Positions 12,901-23,525 of a DNA stretch of 64,000 bases are shown here, one piece after another. The DNA comes from Liquidambar formosana (lineage: Eukaryota; Streptophyta; Magnoliopsida; Saxifragales; Altingiaceae). The stretch lies in the NCBI GenBank assembly GCA_039720395.1, contig CM077833.1:13205133-13269132 (forward strand), read 5' to 3'. Below the pieces are notes generated by a model. It searched no databases. It was given only the letters and a program-made list of their open reading frames with translations, and was not told the origin of the DNA. How positions within the stretch are numbered: position 1 is the stretch's first letter; every line of letters starts with the position of its first letter. Position numbers and translations under genes: made by a program.

Positions 12901-15900
12901 TTCAGCACTCTATTTGGGAGCAGGATTTCTGGTTCTTTATGATTTGCTTGCACGTGTGACATGAAATCATGCATTATTATTGAATTATAGAGTGTGTAGT
13001 CCACCTTATAATATATAAAAATTATATTGGTGGATCAATATCTAGTTCTTTATGGGTAGGTTGCACACTGGATAATTTCTTTTTTGGATTTCGTCCAGCT
13101 CCACTCGGCTTCTGTTTGATATATTTCTTATTTCTTTAAGTGATAATCTTCCAAATGTTTAACCCTTTTTTGTTTATCATTAGTAGATCTAAACTTGGTT
13201 GGGAAAAAAAAGGCAGGTCTCACCTTCCTGTTTTAAATATGGAGAGGACTTCTTGGAGGATTTTATCAAACAAAACTTGTTCAACATTCTTTAGGTTGCA
13301 CACTGGATAATTTCTTTTTTGGATTTCATCCACCTTCACTCGGCCCCTGTTTGTCATATTTCTCATTTCTTTAAGTGATAATCTTCCAAATGTTTAACCC
13401 TTTTTTGTTTATCATTAGTGGATCTAAACTTGGTTGGGAAAAAAAAGGCAGGTCTCACCTTCCTGTTTTAAATATGCAGAGGACTTCTTGGAGGATTTTA
13501 TCAAACAAAACTTGTTGCCTCTGGCTATGCCCATAAACTATGACACACTGAAGTTGTTGAAAGATGATGAGAGGAAAATTGTTCTGACAATTGTGGAGGA
13601 TGAGGCTGATGAAAAATCAATGGAATTGATTAAATTATTGAAGGCTGCTGCATCTGCTAATCGTGACTTAGTATTTGGTTATGTTGGGGTCAAGCAGTGG
13701 GAAGACTTTACCGAAACATTTGGGGGCAACAAAAAGACAGGGTTGCCAAAAATGATCATTTGGGATGGAAATGAAGAGTATTTTTCTGTAAGTTTATGTT
13801 TCTTTCAAAAAGTAGTGTATTTTTTCATCTTAGCTTTATCTCTACAAGCAATCTTTGGTTGCTAGTTCTTTTGTAGATGTATGTGAAGTAACATAATGCA
13901 ATATCTTGACATAACATGGCATTGCTTAATTTATACTTAGTTGATAATCACATATGCATTCATGTAGATTGGTTATAGCCTATAGGAGATATAGAACTAA
14001 TTAGATAGTTATTTTCACCTTGAAAGGTTCACAAAATCAATATCAATGACCCTAATCTAGGATTTGTGTAGGCCCAAGTAATCAACCCTAGAAGAGAGGG
14101 GGGGGGGGGGGGGTTGAATAGGGTTTAATGCTAATAATGGATTTCAATGCAATCTCAAACACAATTATAGCAAATATGATAAAACTCAAGATAAATGACC
14201 CTAATCTAGGATTTGTGTAGGCCCAATTAATCAACCCTAGAAGAAGAGAGGGGAGGGGGGGGAATTGAATACGGTTTAATGCTAATAATGGATTTTAATG
14301 CAATCTCAAACACAATTATACCAATATATGATAAAACTCAAGATAAGGCAAGTATTTATGCATTAGAGAGAATAAGGGTGAGGTTGCAAACAATGATTTA
14401 ACGAGGTTCGTGTTCTCTGTCTACGTCCTCATCCCAAGAGTTCCGCTTGAGGATTTCACAATCCGCTCTCCCAATCTCTTTATGGGTGGAGATCAAACCT
14501 TTTACAAGCCACAAGTATTCTTCACCAACACTTGCACAAAACAGGCTTCAAGTGCTTTAAAGCTAGGCTTCACACAACCCTTGGTTACAAAACGATTTGA
14601 GTTGATTTTTGTGTACAAAAGAATTCTCTCAAAGAGTAGATAACACAGCAATAAAAGCTCTCTCAACTAATGATTGACTTCACAATGAATGCTCACTTGA
14701 ATATTTATAGGGCTTGAGAGTAAATGATATGAACTTGTTTGTTAGATGTCAAATGAATGTTCATCAATGAGCTCAAGTAGTGTGTAAATAGCCCTTGGGT
14801 CCAATATGACTGTTTCCTAGCAATAAATGTTGGGAAAGGACGTTTGATGGGTACTTAATGCTCAAAAGACCATTTGAAAAACTAGATGTTATGTGCCAAT
14901 ATTAGGATTTCAGACGTATGAAAATTATTTCAATCGTCTGAAACTAGCTTTTTAGTCGTCTGAAATTGACGTTTAAGAAAATCTGATAGACAGTTCTAAA
15001 ACAATTGACACAGGCTGATTTTTAGTCGTTTGAAAGTGACCTTTCAGACTTCTAAAGCAATTTTCAATCATTTGAAAACTTTGTTCCAGAAATATGAATA
15101 TAGTAATGAAAGTCCATGGTCTTTAGGGACAAAATTTCTTATCAAGAGAGGTCTTATGGTTATTCATTTAAGTCCATTGTCTACTTGATTTTAATCAATA
15201 GCCCTTGGTAAGATAGTGAGCATTAACCATGAAAACAACCTTACAATAGATCCTGACACTCAACCATAAATGGAAATCTTCAACTTGTTCTTCTCTTGGA
15301 GTGTTGGAAAGGCTTGTTCATGATACTTAATAGATGAAACAATTGATTCCCTTGAACTTTCATAATGCTTTTAAGGTTCCATGTCCATGTATGAAGTCAT
15401 GAGTCCCTAGTTTCTTTATGAGGTTGATTTGCATGATAAATAACTTGGTAAAGTCTTGTCTTAATCAACATTTCAATTTATGATTAGCAACTAAAACACT
15501 TTTGTATTATTATCATCAAAATCTGAGGGATTAAGACTTTGGGTCTAACAATATGCATATATCATTATGGCATTGCTGAGATTCATTGAAAGATATATGA
15601 TATGGTGAGGATTATGTATTGCTTAAACATCCTAAATAAGCATAATCTGTCATGTATAACTGGCCAAACAAGTAGTTAAATACAATTCAATATTTTCCTT
15701 CATTAGTAGAAGTTTCATAATTTGAAGATCTACTCCTCATAAAAAATCTTGCGGCCTATGGGTAGGCTAAAGCCCGACGGCCCAAGCTCGGCTTGAGCTT
15801 GGAAAATGCCCAACCCTATTACCCTTGGGTTGGGAGCTCGAGCCTGGCCAATTTGGGCCCTAAAAGTCCAGCCAGCGGCCTGACCCAGCGCGAATTTTTT

Positions 15901-16455
15901 TCCCCCAATCATCGTTTTCCTTCAATGAATTTATAATTAAATAAAATTCAACACAATATTAATATAAATTTTAAAGTTATAACTTTAATGTAGAATTATA
16001 ATCATATTTTTTTTAAAAAAGACTTATAAGTTATAGTTATAAAATTACCTTGTAACTTATGTTGTATAATTACTTTACATTCATATGACATAATTACTTA
16101 TAGATTATAATTATTGGTAATATATAACTTATAAAGTTATAAGGAATAAATATTTAGTTATTACTTATTAGTATTACCAATATTATATAACTTATAGTAC
16201 TCATACATTATATTCATAAGTTATGACTAATTAATATTTTATAACTTCTATTATTATATACAATTTGCGTTTCATTTTGTATATAAGTGATCCCTACAAG
16301 GCTGCAAGATGAAGTTTTACAATTTTTTTTTTTTTATAAGGTAATAAAGTTTAACAATTAACATGTAGTTAACATATGTATTAAGTTATTAACAATTTGG
16401 ATTTCAAATAGGTTGCTACAAAAGACGGTGGATGCTCAATTGCTTAAGGGCTTTG

Positions 16456-16492
<37 letters not shown>

Positions 16493-19400
16493 TTGTTGGT
16501 GGGTGGGGGGGGGGGGGGGGGGGGGGCGGTGGGCATCTCACACCTATTATATGCAGATGACTCCATTCTATTTTGTGATGCTTCTTCCTCACAATTAAGG
16601 TATGTCCGATGCGTGCTCCTGTGCTTTGAGGCAGTTTCTGGGCTTAAAGTGAATCTGGGGAAATCCAATACATAGTAGTAGAAGAAGGTATGGATGTGGG
16701 TTACTTGGCTTCGCTCTTAGAATTCAAAATTGGAAGTCTCCCCATTTCTTCCTCTTGATCTTCCTTTGGGGCAACTCATAAAAGCACCTCGATGTGGGAC
16801 CCAATGTTGTAAGGATTTGAGAAAAGATTGAGTGGATGGAAGAAGGGATATCTTTTGAAAGGGGACAGGATCACATTGATAAGGAGCACATTGTCAAGCT
16901 TACCAACATATGGGGTGGGTTTGTTGAAATCTATTAGCAAGGAATTGGAAGACTTCAGCTAGCAAGTTCAGTGTCCATTAGATTTTGGGAGGATGTTCGG
17001 TGTGGAGAGTGACCTTTGAGGGAGGAATTTACCCCTCTTTGTGGTCGTGGCAGATAAGGGGGCGTGGGTGGAAACTAATTTAAGCTGGGGGGATAGATCC
17101 TTCTAGTGGAATGTCAACTTTGAAAGGAACCTCCAGGATTGGGAATTTGATTAGGTCTTGAGATTCTTTGAGAAGATATACTCTATCCCAATTGAAAGGG
17201 CAATGGCAAATGGCATTGTGTGGAGGTCAAGTCACAACGGGATTTTCTCTGTTTATATCCTACTATTGCTCGATAATTGGGACCCAAGGTATATCTTTTC
17301 TGGCTCACAGAATTTGGGTCCTTAAAGCCCCTTCCAAGGTTTCCTTCTTTTCATGGGATTTCAGGTGGGGAATTGGTGTGTGCTCTACAAAAATAACTTG
17401 CAGAGACGCGGTTTTCAGGTGGCCAATTGGTGTGTGCTCTACAAAAAATGAACAGGAATCAGTGGACCGTCTCCTTATTCATTGCCTGTGGCAAGGGAGG
17501 TTTTAGACTTTTGCTTGGCATTCCAAATCCAGTGGGTTATGCCTAGGGAGATGATTCAGGTGGTTGAGTTGTCGTGATGTTCTAGCTCCAAGAAATCAGC
17601 CCTGGTGGTGTGGAGGGTTGTACCCGATGCCATTTTTTGGTCTCTTTGGATAGAAAAGAACGAGAGAACCTTCAAAAATGTAGAGAAAACATTACAATCT
17701 TTCAAGTCTCGTCCTTGATTCTGTTTTTGCTTGGGGAGATCTGGACAGTTTTTGTGACCAGAAACCCCTTGAGGAGTTGTAGAATCGTTAGGCTTCTAAG
17801 CTTCTTCTGTGTACTCCTAGTGTACATGCGAGCTTCGGCTCTTTTTGTCATTATATTCTTACCTTCATAAAAATTAATAAATAAATAAATAATCGTATTG
17901 ATAATAAAATTATCACTACATTTGAAGGGGCATATCGTTCTAAAATGTTTTTAGATTAAACTGAAAGTAGTAGTTTTTCATGTTCATCCTCAAATCTGAC
18001 ATTCTAACTCACAGAGAAACATATTCTTTTCCTTCTAAGTTTATGTCATTTATACAATAACAAGATCTATATTTTATTATTTAATCAAAAAAAATAAAAA
18101 GGAAAAAATAAAAATGAAAAAACTGTTTTCTTCGGTCAGGCATTCTTCAGGTGAACAAAATGGTTCAACCACAACTCAAGCTAGAAAAAATGTGAATTTC
18201 TTCTAAAACATGCTAAAATACGATATTTGGAAATAGATTCCTTTGATATGTTTATTTTCAGGGAAAAAGAAAAAAAAAAAAAAAAGAAAGGATGAAGAAA
18301 AAGAAGTTGGAGAAATTGTTAAATCCCTTTCTACGTTGATCATGAATCTATGGATTTGATCTTGCATCGGTGCATGATCCTACAATATATTATCATGGAA
18401 TCATACTACAATACTACCACTAATTGCACCTTCTAAATATATATATATATATATATATATATAGGACTATGCTAGCATGACAAACTTTCATTGCTAAAAG
18501 CAATTATAGTTAAATCATGGTCACAAAAAAGATGTTAAAGGTATTTTAAAAAATTCAATTTTTGTGATTTAAGTGATCAGGATTTGGCTGTCATTGCTTT
18601 GACAGCTAAAAGCAATGACAGTCTGTTACCTTAGATTTTTCCATATATATATGGGATGATGTACATGTATATTTGATTGAGTAATTTGTATCTAAACAAA
18701 GAGAAAAGCCTACAGCCTTGAACACACGAGGTATACCAAAAAACGAGGGAAATTCTTGAGAACTGTAAAGAGAGAGAATCCAAAAAGTCGTCAAAAGAAA
18801 TTTGGAAACCAGAACACAGTGAGTCTTTCCAAGGAAAAGAGTCCTAACTACGTCTAATTTAAGATTTACAATAGATATGTCGTCCCCTCAATTATACTTC
18901 TATTCCTCTCCTTCCATAAGTTCCAAAAAGTTGCATGTGGCACCCTCCTCCAAACCAAAATGGCATTTTTGTTATCTTATTGAACCCACAGCCAGTTTGG
19001 AAGGCACCATATTTGATGACACCTTAGATTATGGAAACCCATGACTTTCATTTCTTGATAAATCTTCAAAAATGACTTATTATATATACACACATATTTT
19101 AAATTCTCAAAGTGATGTACTGTGATCATGCTTTTTCTTTCTTATTGAACCCATATCCACTTTGGAAGGCTCATATGTGATGACACTGTAAATGATGGAA
19201 ACCCATGACTTTCATTTCTTGATAAATCTTCAAGGACTTGTTATATATATAAACACACAGTTTAAATTCTCAAAGTGATGTACTGTGGACATGCTTTTTC
19301 TTTCTTTTTCAATTTTTTCTAGGGGGTGGGGAACTTGGGTGGAGCAGACCTAAGATGGGGTAGTTTAGACTGCTTGGGATTTAGACTCCTCTTGTGTTGT

Positions 19401-20090
19401 TGTGTCAATGGTTTATACTTGAAGAAGTATGCACTACAATGGAAATAAAAGAGGACGTTATATATTTATATGTGGTATGTTATGTAGCATAATGTCACAG
19501 CAGTAACTGAGATAGTCATCTAATGCACAAATTTGTGATAATGTCATATGTTTCCTATTTTAGGTCATAAGTTCAATGGTTCTCTACTTCGTCTCATATG
19601 GTTGAGTTGATAAAATATAATTATAATATCAACAAACATTAGTATTGTTTTCCATGAAATTGTTGAGGGGTGTGGTATTCAGATGTTTATTGATGTTGAA
19701 TTAGTGTCTTTCGTTAACACAAGATGGAAGAATGATTTGAAGATTTACCATAATCAGTAGAATGTATCATAAATGAGGTCATTATGATCAAAGCATAATG
19801 TATTCTTCTTGAATGCCAATTAAAAGACCAAGTGATAGCTTTGTGAATTATACTAATGGTAACCATAATACAAACATGTTTTATTACACATTTTTTAAAT
19901 AAATTTGAGTGGAATGTGCAAACTCTGCCACACTTTCGGATTCTGGACATGCTTGTAGTGCAGGCAGGTGTCCCCCAAACCAATTGTTTATGGGTTGAGA
20001 GTCCTACATATTGTAGCTAAACAGAAACAGAATGCAATGGTTGACTGTACTTTCCATTACACAGCACATTCACAAAACCACCCCTCCCCA

Positions 20091-20122
<32 letters not shown>

Positions 20123-20706
20123 TTGGCGGCATGGGTGGTGGTGGGGGTGGGGGAGAGAATAGATTACATGCTCCCAAATACCCTATACGTGGTATTTAGC
20201 CATGAAGGTATGTTTTGCCCCATGTGGAGACTTTGAATCCTCTAATAAATGTTCCCATCATATGTTACTGCTCTAGAGTCACCCTTCTCTCTCTGATCTA
20301 ATTAATTGACATTGTTTAACACATGTCATGCATAAGGAAAATAATAATAAATAAATAAATAAACTAATTGTGGCATTTATTTGTACAATAGGTTATTGGT
20401 TCAGAAAGCATTGCTGAGGAGGATCAAGGGTCCCAAATTACACGATTCATTGAAGGATATAGGGAAGGAGATATTATACAGAAAAGAATTGGTGGTCCAT
20501 CGTTGATTGGCTATATCATGTCCCTAATGGGCATTAGAACCGTGTACCTTATTGTTTTTGTGATTGCAGTTGTAATGCTTATTCAAACCATCAACAAAGA
20601 AGAACCTCTGACGGTTGGTACTCGAGATCGAGATGATCATGGTAGCAGTTCTGCTCCAGAGGCTGAAAGTAGAGAGGTATATCGATCTGGTGACAAGGAA
20701 GATTAA
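5196..20706 (+). CDS. PDIL5-2: Protein disulfide isomerase-like protein, PDIL5-2 type (five exons)
   Basis: Coding exons are 5196-5399, 11156-11259, 11696-12066, 13480-13787 and 20392-20706. All introns are GT-AG and the phases join cleanly, giving 1302 nt and 433 residues. Residues 1-20 are a hydrophobic signal peptide. A thioredoxin fold follows with active site CGHC at residues 59-62 in [13 protein letters not shown], and the cis-proline loop DGFPTLKLF around residue 106, which is created across the exon 2/3 junction. The middle resembles the redox-inactive thioredoxin-like region of PDIs and has a possible N-glycosylation site (NES). A single membrane helix [18 protein letters not shown] spans about 379-396, before a polar tail ending in KED rather than KDEL. 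Family knowledge: PDIL5-2 proteins are ER membrane-anchored oxidoreductases of similar length (about 440 residues in Arabidopsis). No frameshift or stop is seen, so the gene looks intact. Confidence 0.92.
5971..5994 (+). repeat. Poly-G run of 24 bases in PDIL5-2 intron 1
   Basis: 24 consecutive G lie on the coding strand of the intron, so the pre-mRNA would carry them as well. Such runs are unstable and can form G-quadruplexes. The exact length may be affected by sequencing error. Confidence 0.9.
6263..6486 (+). mobile_element. tRNA-derived SINE in PDIL5-2 intron 1
   Basis: A perfect 13-bp target duplication AGACCTGCTCCCA flanks the element (6250-6262 and 6487-6499). The head is clearly tRNA-like: A box GGTTAGCTCAGTTGGCAAGG near 6271, and B box GAGTTCGACTC about 50 bp downstream. 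A non-tRNA body and a poly-A tail of nearly 30 bases follow. The long uninterrupted A tail and the perfect duplication suggest a fairly recent insertion. It is in the same orientation as the host gene. Confidence 0.88.
7865..8590 (-). pseudogene. LINE 3' fragment (reverse-transcriptase zinc-binding domain), antisense in intron 1
   Basis: The minus-strand frame 7932-8459 contains a zf-RVT motif: [19 protein letters not shown] followed by ARFLWHNLF. This is the cysteine/histidine domain that follows the reverse transcriptase of plant L1-type LINEs. The hydrophobic, low-complexity tail after it and the AT-rich end near 7870 look like the LINE 3' end. The reverse transcriptase core is absent, so the copy is 5'-truncated. 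Limits are approximate. Confidence 0.7.
9050..9447 (+). pseudogene. 5'-truncated LINE tail in intron 1
   Basis: Plus-strand codons resemble the C-terminal end of a plant LINE polyprotein: [20 protein letters not shown], then a tryptophan-rich segment ending in EFFGI. A T-rich 3' UTR follows, ending in an A-run at 9436-9447. This is the usual product of incomplete target-primed reverse transcription. The 5' limit is uncertain and no target duplication was found. Confidence 0.6.
9557..9575. repeat. (AG)n microsatellite
   Basis: An uninterrupted AG dinucleotide run of 19 bases in intron 1. Confidence 0.9.
9944..9982. repeat. (TA)n microsatellite
   Basis: 39 bases of uninterrupted TA in intron 1, likely polymorphic. 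Confidence 0.92.
10286..10382 (+). repeat. ATGGAT hexamer cluster
   Basis: Short tandem copies of ATGGAT and close variants (ATGGAC, ATGGTAC) recur around 10290-10325 and again near 10368-10382 in intron 1. No function is visible. Confidence 0.55.
11156..11259 (+). CDS. PDIL5-2: PDIL5-2 exon 2
   Basis: The acceptor TTGCAG ends at 11155 and the donor GTATGC starts at 11260. The 104 nt encode the thioredoxin helix and strand [20 protein letters not shown] up to KYDI plus two bases of an Asp codon. The donor must be at 11260 for the split codon GA/T to give KYDIDGFPT. Confidence 0.9.
11696..12066 (+). CDS. PDIL5-2: PDIL5-2 exon 3
   Basis: It starts after GCTGCAG at 11695 and ends before GTTAGT at 12067. 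It completes the cis-proline loop ([11 protein letters not shown]) and encodes the start of the second thioredoxin-like region through YGPFE. Confidence 0.9.
13057..13516 (+). repeat. Tandem duplication of the intron 3 3' end plus start of exon 4
   Basis: Bases 13057-13281 repeat as 13292-13516 at an offset of 235 with few mismatches. The unit covers about 187 bases of intron, the 3' splice site and the first 37 bases of exon 4. In the upstream copy the acceptor CAG is changed to GAG (13242-13244). Its exon-like sequence then runs into an in-frame TAG at 13292-13294. Confidence 0.93.
13480..13787 (+). CDS. PDIL5-2: PDIL5-2 exon 4
   Basis: The acceptor ATGCAG ends at 13479 and the donor GTAAGT starts at 13788. 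It begins with the last two bases of a Glu codon and continues [10 protein letters not shown] to EEYFS. The first 37 bases of the exon and its 3' splice site are part of a tandem duplication (see 13057-13516). Confidence 0.9.
14047..14348. repeat. Tandem duplication with two G-rich tracts
   Basis: Units 14047-14195 and 14196-14348 are near-identical copies of about 150 bp. Each contains a G-rich tract (15 G near 14099-14113; an interrupted tract near 14249-14262). The duplication lies at one end of the copia-type LTR. Confidence 0.85.
14047..15550 (-). mobile_element. Copia-type LTR (solo or remnant) in intron 4
   Basis: Read on the minus strand, the segment starts TGTTAGACCCAAAGTC at 15550 and ends with CA at 14047. 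This is the layout of copia LTRs; the RNA-start region near 14400-14460 (GAACCTCGTTAAATC on the minus strand) is also typical. No gag or pol is attached. A clear 5-bp target duplication was not found, so the left limit is tentative. Confidence 0.6.
15730..16400. other. GC-rich island and AT-rich flank, unclassified
   Basis: About 15750-15900 is GC-rich, with repeated GGCC- and CCCAAGC-like words. It is followed by AT-rich sequence full of ATAACTTATA-like words to 16400. This looks like transposon debris, but I see no defined ends or coding motif. Confidence 0.35.
16410..17893 (+). pseudogene. 5'-truncated LINE: reverse transcriptase C-terminal half and zf-RVT
   Basis: Plus-strand codons 16540-16672 include the polymerase motif [15 protein letters not shown] with the YADD catalytic box, then [15 protein letters not shown]. 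Downstream (17290-17510) is the zf-RVT region ([10 protein letters not shown] to VDRLLIHC). Near 17620-17700 comes the C-terminal [11 protein letters not shown] block, and at 17810-17890 a LINE-like end with an AAAT-repeat tail. Many stops and frameshifts separate the blocks. The long T and G runs at 16460-16526 interrupt the coding part just before YADD. It is a dead copy in sense orientation within PDIL5-2 intron 4. Confidence 0.78.
16460..16526. repeat. Adjacent T32 and G22 homopolymers
   Basis: 32 consecutive T (16460-16491) are followed, after a 13-base spacer, by 22 consecutive G (16505-16526). They lie inside former LINE coding sequence and so arose by expansion after insertion. Lengths should be treated with caution. 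Confidence 0.9.
18437..18463. repeat. (TA)n microsatellite
   Basis: 27 bases of TA repeat in intron 4. Confidence 0.88.
18606..18965 (-). pseudogene. LINE C-terminal fragment, antisense in intron 4
   Basis: On the minus strand the sequence near 18960-18880 reads [16 protein letters not shown] across a frame change. This is the W-x-x-W-K-E-R-N block at the end of plant LINE polyproteins. The remaining codons down to 18606 fit a LINE C-terminus. The reverse transcriptase is missing. Confidence 0.5.
18976..19304. repeat. Tandem duplication, two units of about 165 bp
   Basis: Units 18976-19140 and 19141-19304 share long identical stretches (for example GAAACCCATGACTTTCATTT in both). They lie in intron 4 next to the LINE fragment. 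No coding content. Confidence 0.85.
20091..20113. repeat. (AC)n microsatellite
   Basis: 23 bases of AC repeat in intron 4, about 280 bp before exon 5. Confidence 0.88.
20392..20706 (+). CDS. PDIL5-2: PDIL5-2 exon 5 with membrane segment and stop
   Basis: It begins after ACAATAG at 20391 in phase 0, reading [19 protein letters not shown]. It encodes the amphipathic EGYREGDI stretch, the membrane helix and the acidic C-terminus, and ends at TAA 20704-20706. Confidence 0.9.
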   Translation, partial: VIGSESIAEEDQGSQITRFIEGYREGDIIQKRIGGPSLIGYIMSLMGIRTVYLIVFVIAVVMLIQTINKEEPLTVGTRDRDDHGSSSAPEAESREVYRSGDKED

Positions 20707-21140
20707 GCTCAGGCATTTGTTAGGCTCCTAACTCAATTTGGTTTAGTTTATTGTGAAAAAGCAAGGACAAGTTTTGAAACAGAAGTTGCAATATGGAAAG
20801 AATATTTCAGACACTTGCACGTTCATATGTATTTAATTGTGCAAGCTGTGGGGCATTTCATTTTTGGGACAACCCTGCATCAATATGACATTATGTGCTA
20901 TGGTTGGTGTATTATTTAAAAGGACAGGCTGCTTCTCGTTTCCTTTCTTCTTCTTCTTTTTTTTCTTTTAATTTTTTAAAGTTATTTTAATACAAGTGTG
21001 TCTTTTCATTTCCTCTTTTTTTTTTTTCCTTTTTTTTTTGGGGATGGGGTTAAACAATGATTAAAAGTAAACCATGGGATTTTGTTCTGCAGTAGTGTAC
21101 AATAATGTCTAGTTTTACTGTGAAAAAATATAATGCTTTT
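20707..21140 (+). other. Probable 3' UTR of PDIL5-2
   Basis: T-rich AT sequence follows the TAA, with pyrimidine and T tracts around 20940-21040. No perfect AATAAA was found at a good position, so the cleavage site cannot be fixed. Confidence 0.45.
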
Positions 21141-22395
21141 TAAAGAGAGCAGTCTATTTAGTCCTGCAAATAATTATTTAGGCCTTAATTTGATTGTGGA
21201 GAACATTAGAAGTGCAAGTGTGGGGTTTAATATCCCTTTTGCAGGTAGATATGGTAGATTCGTCATTTTATCAAATTAGAGCTTATTACTTTTCATATTA
21301 ACAAGCTTATTACTCCTCTATTTCACAATTCATGTCATATTAGGGTTTTATTTTATATCCTATTCAGTGATATTTGTGTTGTTTTATATGCCCTCACATG
21401 ATTTGGGGTAGCATGGGTTGATTTTGAAAACTTATTTGTTAAATTCTTGCAATTGACTATTTAGGGGGTCATTTTTATATAAGTGTTGGAAATTCGTTTT
21501 TTTACCATTACAAATAAAATGGTTTTAGGAGATTAATATGTAAATGAATGTGATGATAAGGGGTACTTTTCGGTCTTAACAATCGTAGTGTTCTCGAAAT
21601 GAGATTACTTCTTGGATCCATGTAGGATTCATAGTGTTTCTTCAAGATGAGGTTACTTTCTAAACCTATGTGGGGATCTATAGTGTTTCTTCTTTTTTCC
21701 ACATGCGAGGGCCCCGCATAACTTAGGGAAGATTATTCAGTTTAAAAGACTAATGATATGGATTGCCAGATAAGGTGAAGGATGTTGTGGATTGCCAGAT
21801 ATGGCGGATTTATGTTATGGTTGATTTTTATATTCTCCAGTACTTATTTTAAAATTTGTGATATGCCACTCTTTGTTATCTCATTTTATTTAATTGTTCA
21901 TAATGGTTTTAAAACCTTGATATACAACTTTAAAAAATGTATCCTATTAAGTTTATACTCACGCATATTTTTAAAACCTTTTACAAACTTTGAGCAACGT
22001 AAGGATGACTCTAATGAGGAGACATCACATCAGGCTTAGCATAAGCATTGCATTATCGATATTGTGTGGATGCATTTTATAATTTTTATGGCATGTATAT
22101 TATTTAGACAGACTTATTGTATTATATATTACTTATATTGACAATAAAATTCTGTGAGAACTAGTATGCCAGCATATTTTATTTACCTATTATGGATAGT
22201 TGAATGATTTTGATTTTAAATTGAATAACTTTAAACTGTCGAGAACTTGGTATGTCCTATTTTCATGCAGGATCATGCCGGATTTTCTAAAAATATTTTA
22301 TAAAGTTATTATTTTTATTATAAACCATTCTTGAACTTCATTTTATTTACACTTCTTTCTATTGCCACGTCACAGCCTATTTTTGGGTCGTGACA
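21141..22395 (-). mobile_element. Possible LTR remnant ending at 22395
   Basis: At 22386-22395 the plus strand ends GGGTCGTGACA, which on the minus strand begins TGTCACGACCC, a common start of plant gypsy LTRs. The sequence to the left is non-coding and could be the body of the LTR, but no matching end or target duplication was found. Confidence 0.35.
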
Positions 22396-22640
22396 AAAAT
22401 TATGACATTTAAAGTTCTCAAAACACCATAAGTAGGGTTGTCACAGGTAGGCTAACTTTGGCATCTAAGTTTGCCTACCCAGTGACCAATCATTGGACTC
22501 TCTGTATTTGTACATCACTGGCAATGACAGTTAGTGTTTTAGTCAAAGTAAGATATCACTACTGCCTAGGAAAAAAATTCAAGTCAGTTTACAAAAACTA
22601 TCGTAAAAATATAAACAGCAATTGATACTTAACACTACTA

Positions 22641-23525
22641 CTATATTATTTCATGTATTCTTATAATATATATATACACACAAACACCCAAACATAAAAC
22701 TTTACCATCAAAAAACAAGAAGAAACAATAGATAAGCCAAATATAAACCCCAAAACAACCTCCAAAATAGCTAAAATGAGCCCTTGAATGGAAAAGCCCA
22801 GAAGGTGTAATGGGACAAGCAGTACGATGGTCATTAACAACTTTTTCAATCTGAGAAAGTAGGTTCTTTGGTTCAATAAGCACACCTTCAAAAATACATT
22901 TGTTGTGGGCAAGCCAAACTTGGTCCATCAAAACCACCACAAAAATCAAGAGCTTGATTGCATCAGCTTTATCAAGATTGAGATCCTGCCCATTGGATAA
23001 GATAAGGGAAATCCAATTCGGAATAGATGGATGAGCAAAAGTATCAATCCTAAGAGCCCACTGAGAACTAATCCACAGTATTTTTGTAATCTTGCAATCC
23101 AAAAAGAGATGTTTGGTCAATTCTACTTCATAACCATAAAGAGGGCACGATAAGACAGGGATAGGAAAGTGTTGACTCATGACATCTTGAGAAGGGAAGA
23201 TATTTCACACAAGTTTCCAAAGAAAGAGCTTAAAACGTTCATGAATGCCCGCTTTCCACATGTCATTCAGAGAAGAAATAGGCCAAGGCCCATTCACATT
23301 AAGTCGATCACCACGGTTGGTAAGATAAGCCAACTTCACCAAGAACTTCCCAAAGGCATTAGGAATCCAAACCATTTTATCTTCCCTAATAGGAGGAGAG
23401 ATCTTAATGCATAAAATATGGTCCACATCACCAGGTTCAAAAACCTATCTACAAAAAATTTGTGTCCCCAACTACAATCTTGGCTATTAATTAAATGAGA
23501 GACTAAATTGACTCCCATCTGGTTG
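22641..23525 (-). pseudogene. LINE piece C: C-terminal region with zf-RVT
   Basis: Minus-strand frames at 23205-23533 and 22641-23180 hold the end of a LINE polyprotein: the conserved KMVWIPNAFGKFLVKLAYL block, then zf-RVT (CPLYGYEVELTKHLFLDC), then a tail. The piece stops abruptly at the LTR starting at 23526. It continues the reverse transcriptase piece at 53533-54929, so both are parts of one LINE split by the intervening 30-kb insertion. Confidence 0.8.

Noticed and set aside
13434..13865. Independent ORF beginning [10 protein letters not shown]
   Set aside because: It is intron 3 sequence read through into exon 4. The acceptor at 13479 and the homology start explain it better.
14047..15555. 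Target duplication ATATC/ATATG for the copia-type LTR
   Set aside because: It would need an LTR end without TG and has one mismatch, so it is too weak to claim.
16413..16668. Glycine-rich, phenylalanine-rich or proline/lysine-rich small proteins
   Set aside because: They are translations of the T32 and G22 homopolymers on either strand.
19714..19983. 89-codon minus-strand ORF in intron 4
   Set aside because: No recognisable motif, AT-rich codons, no splice or promoter context. Treated as chance.
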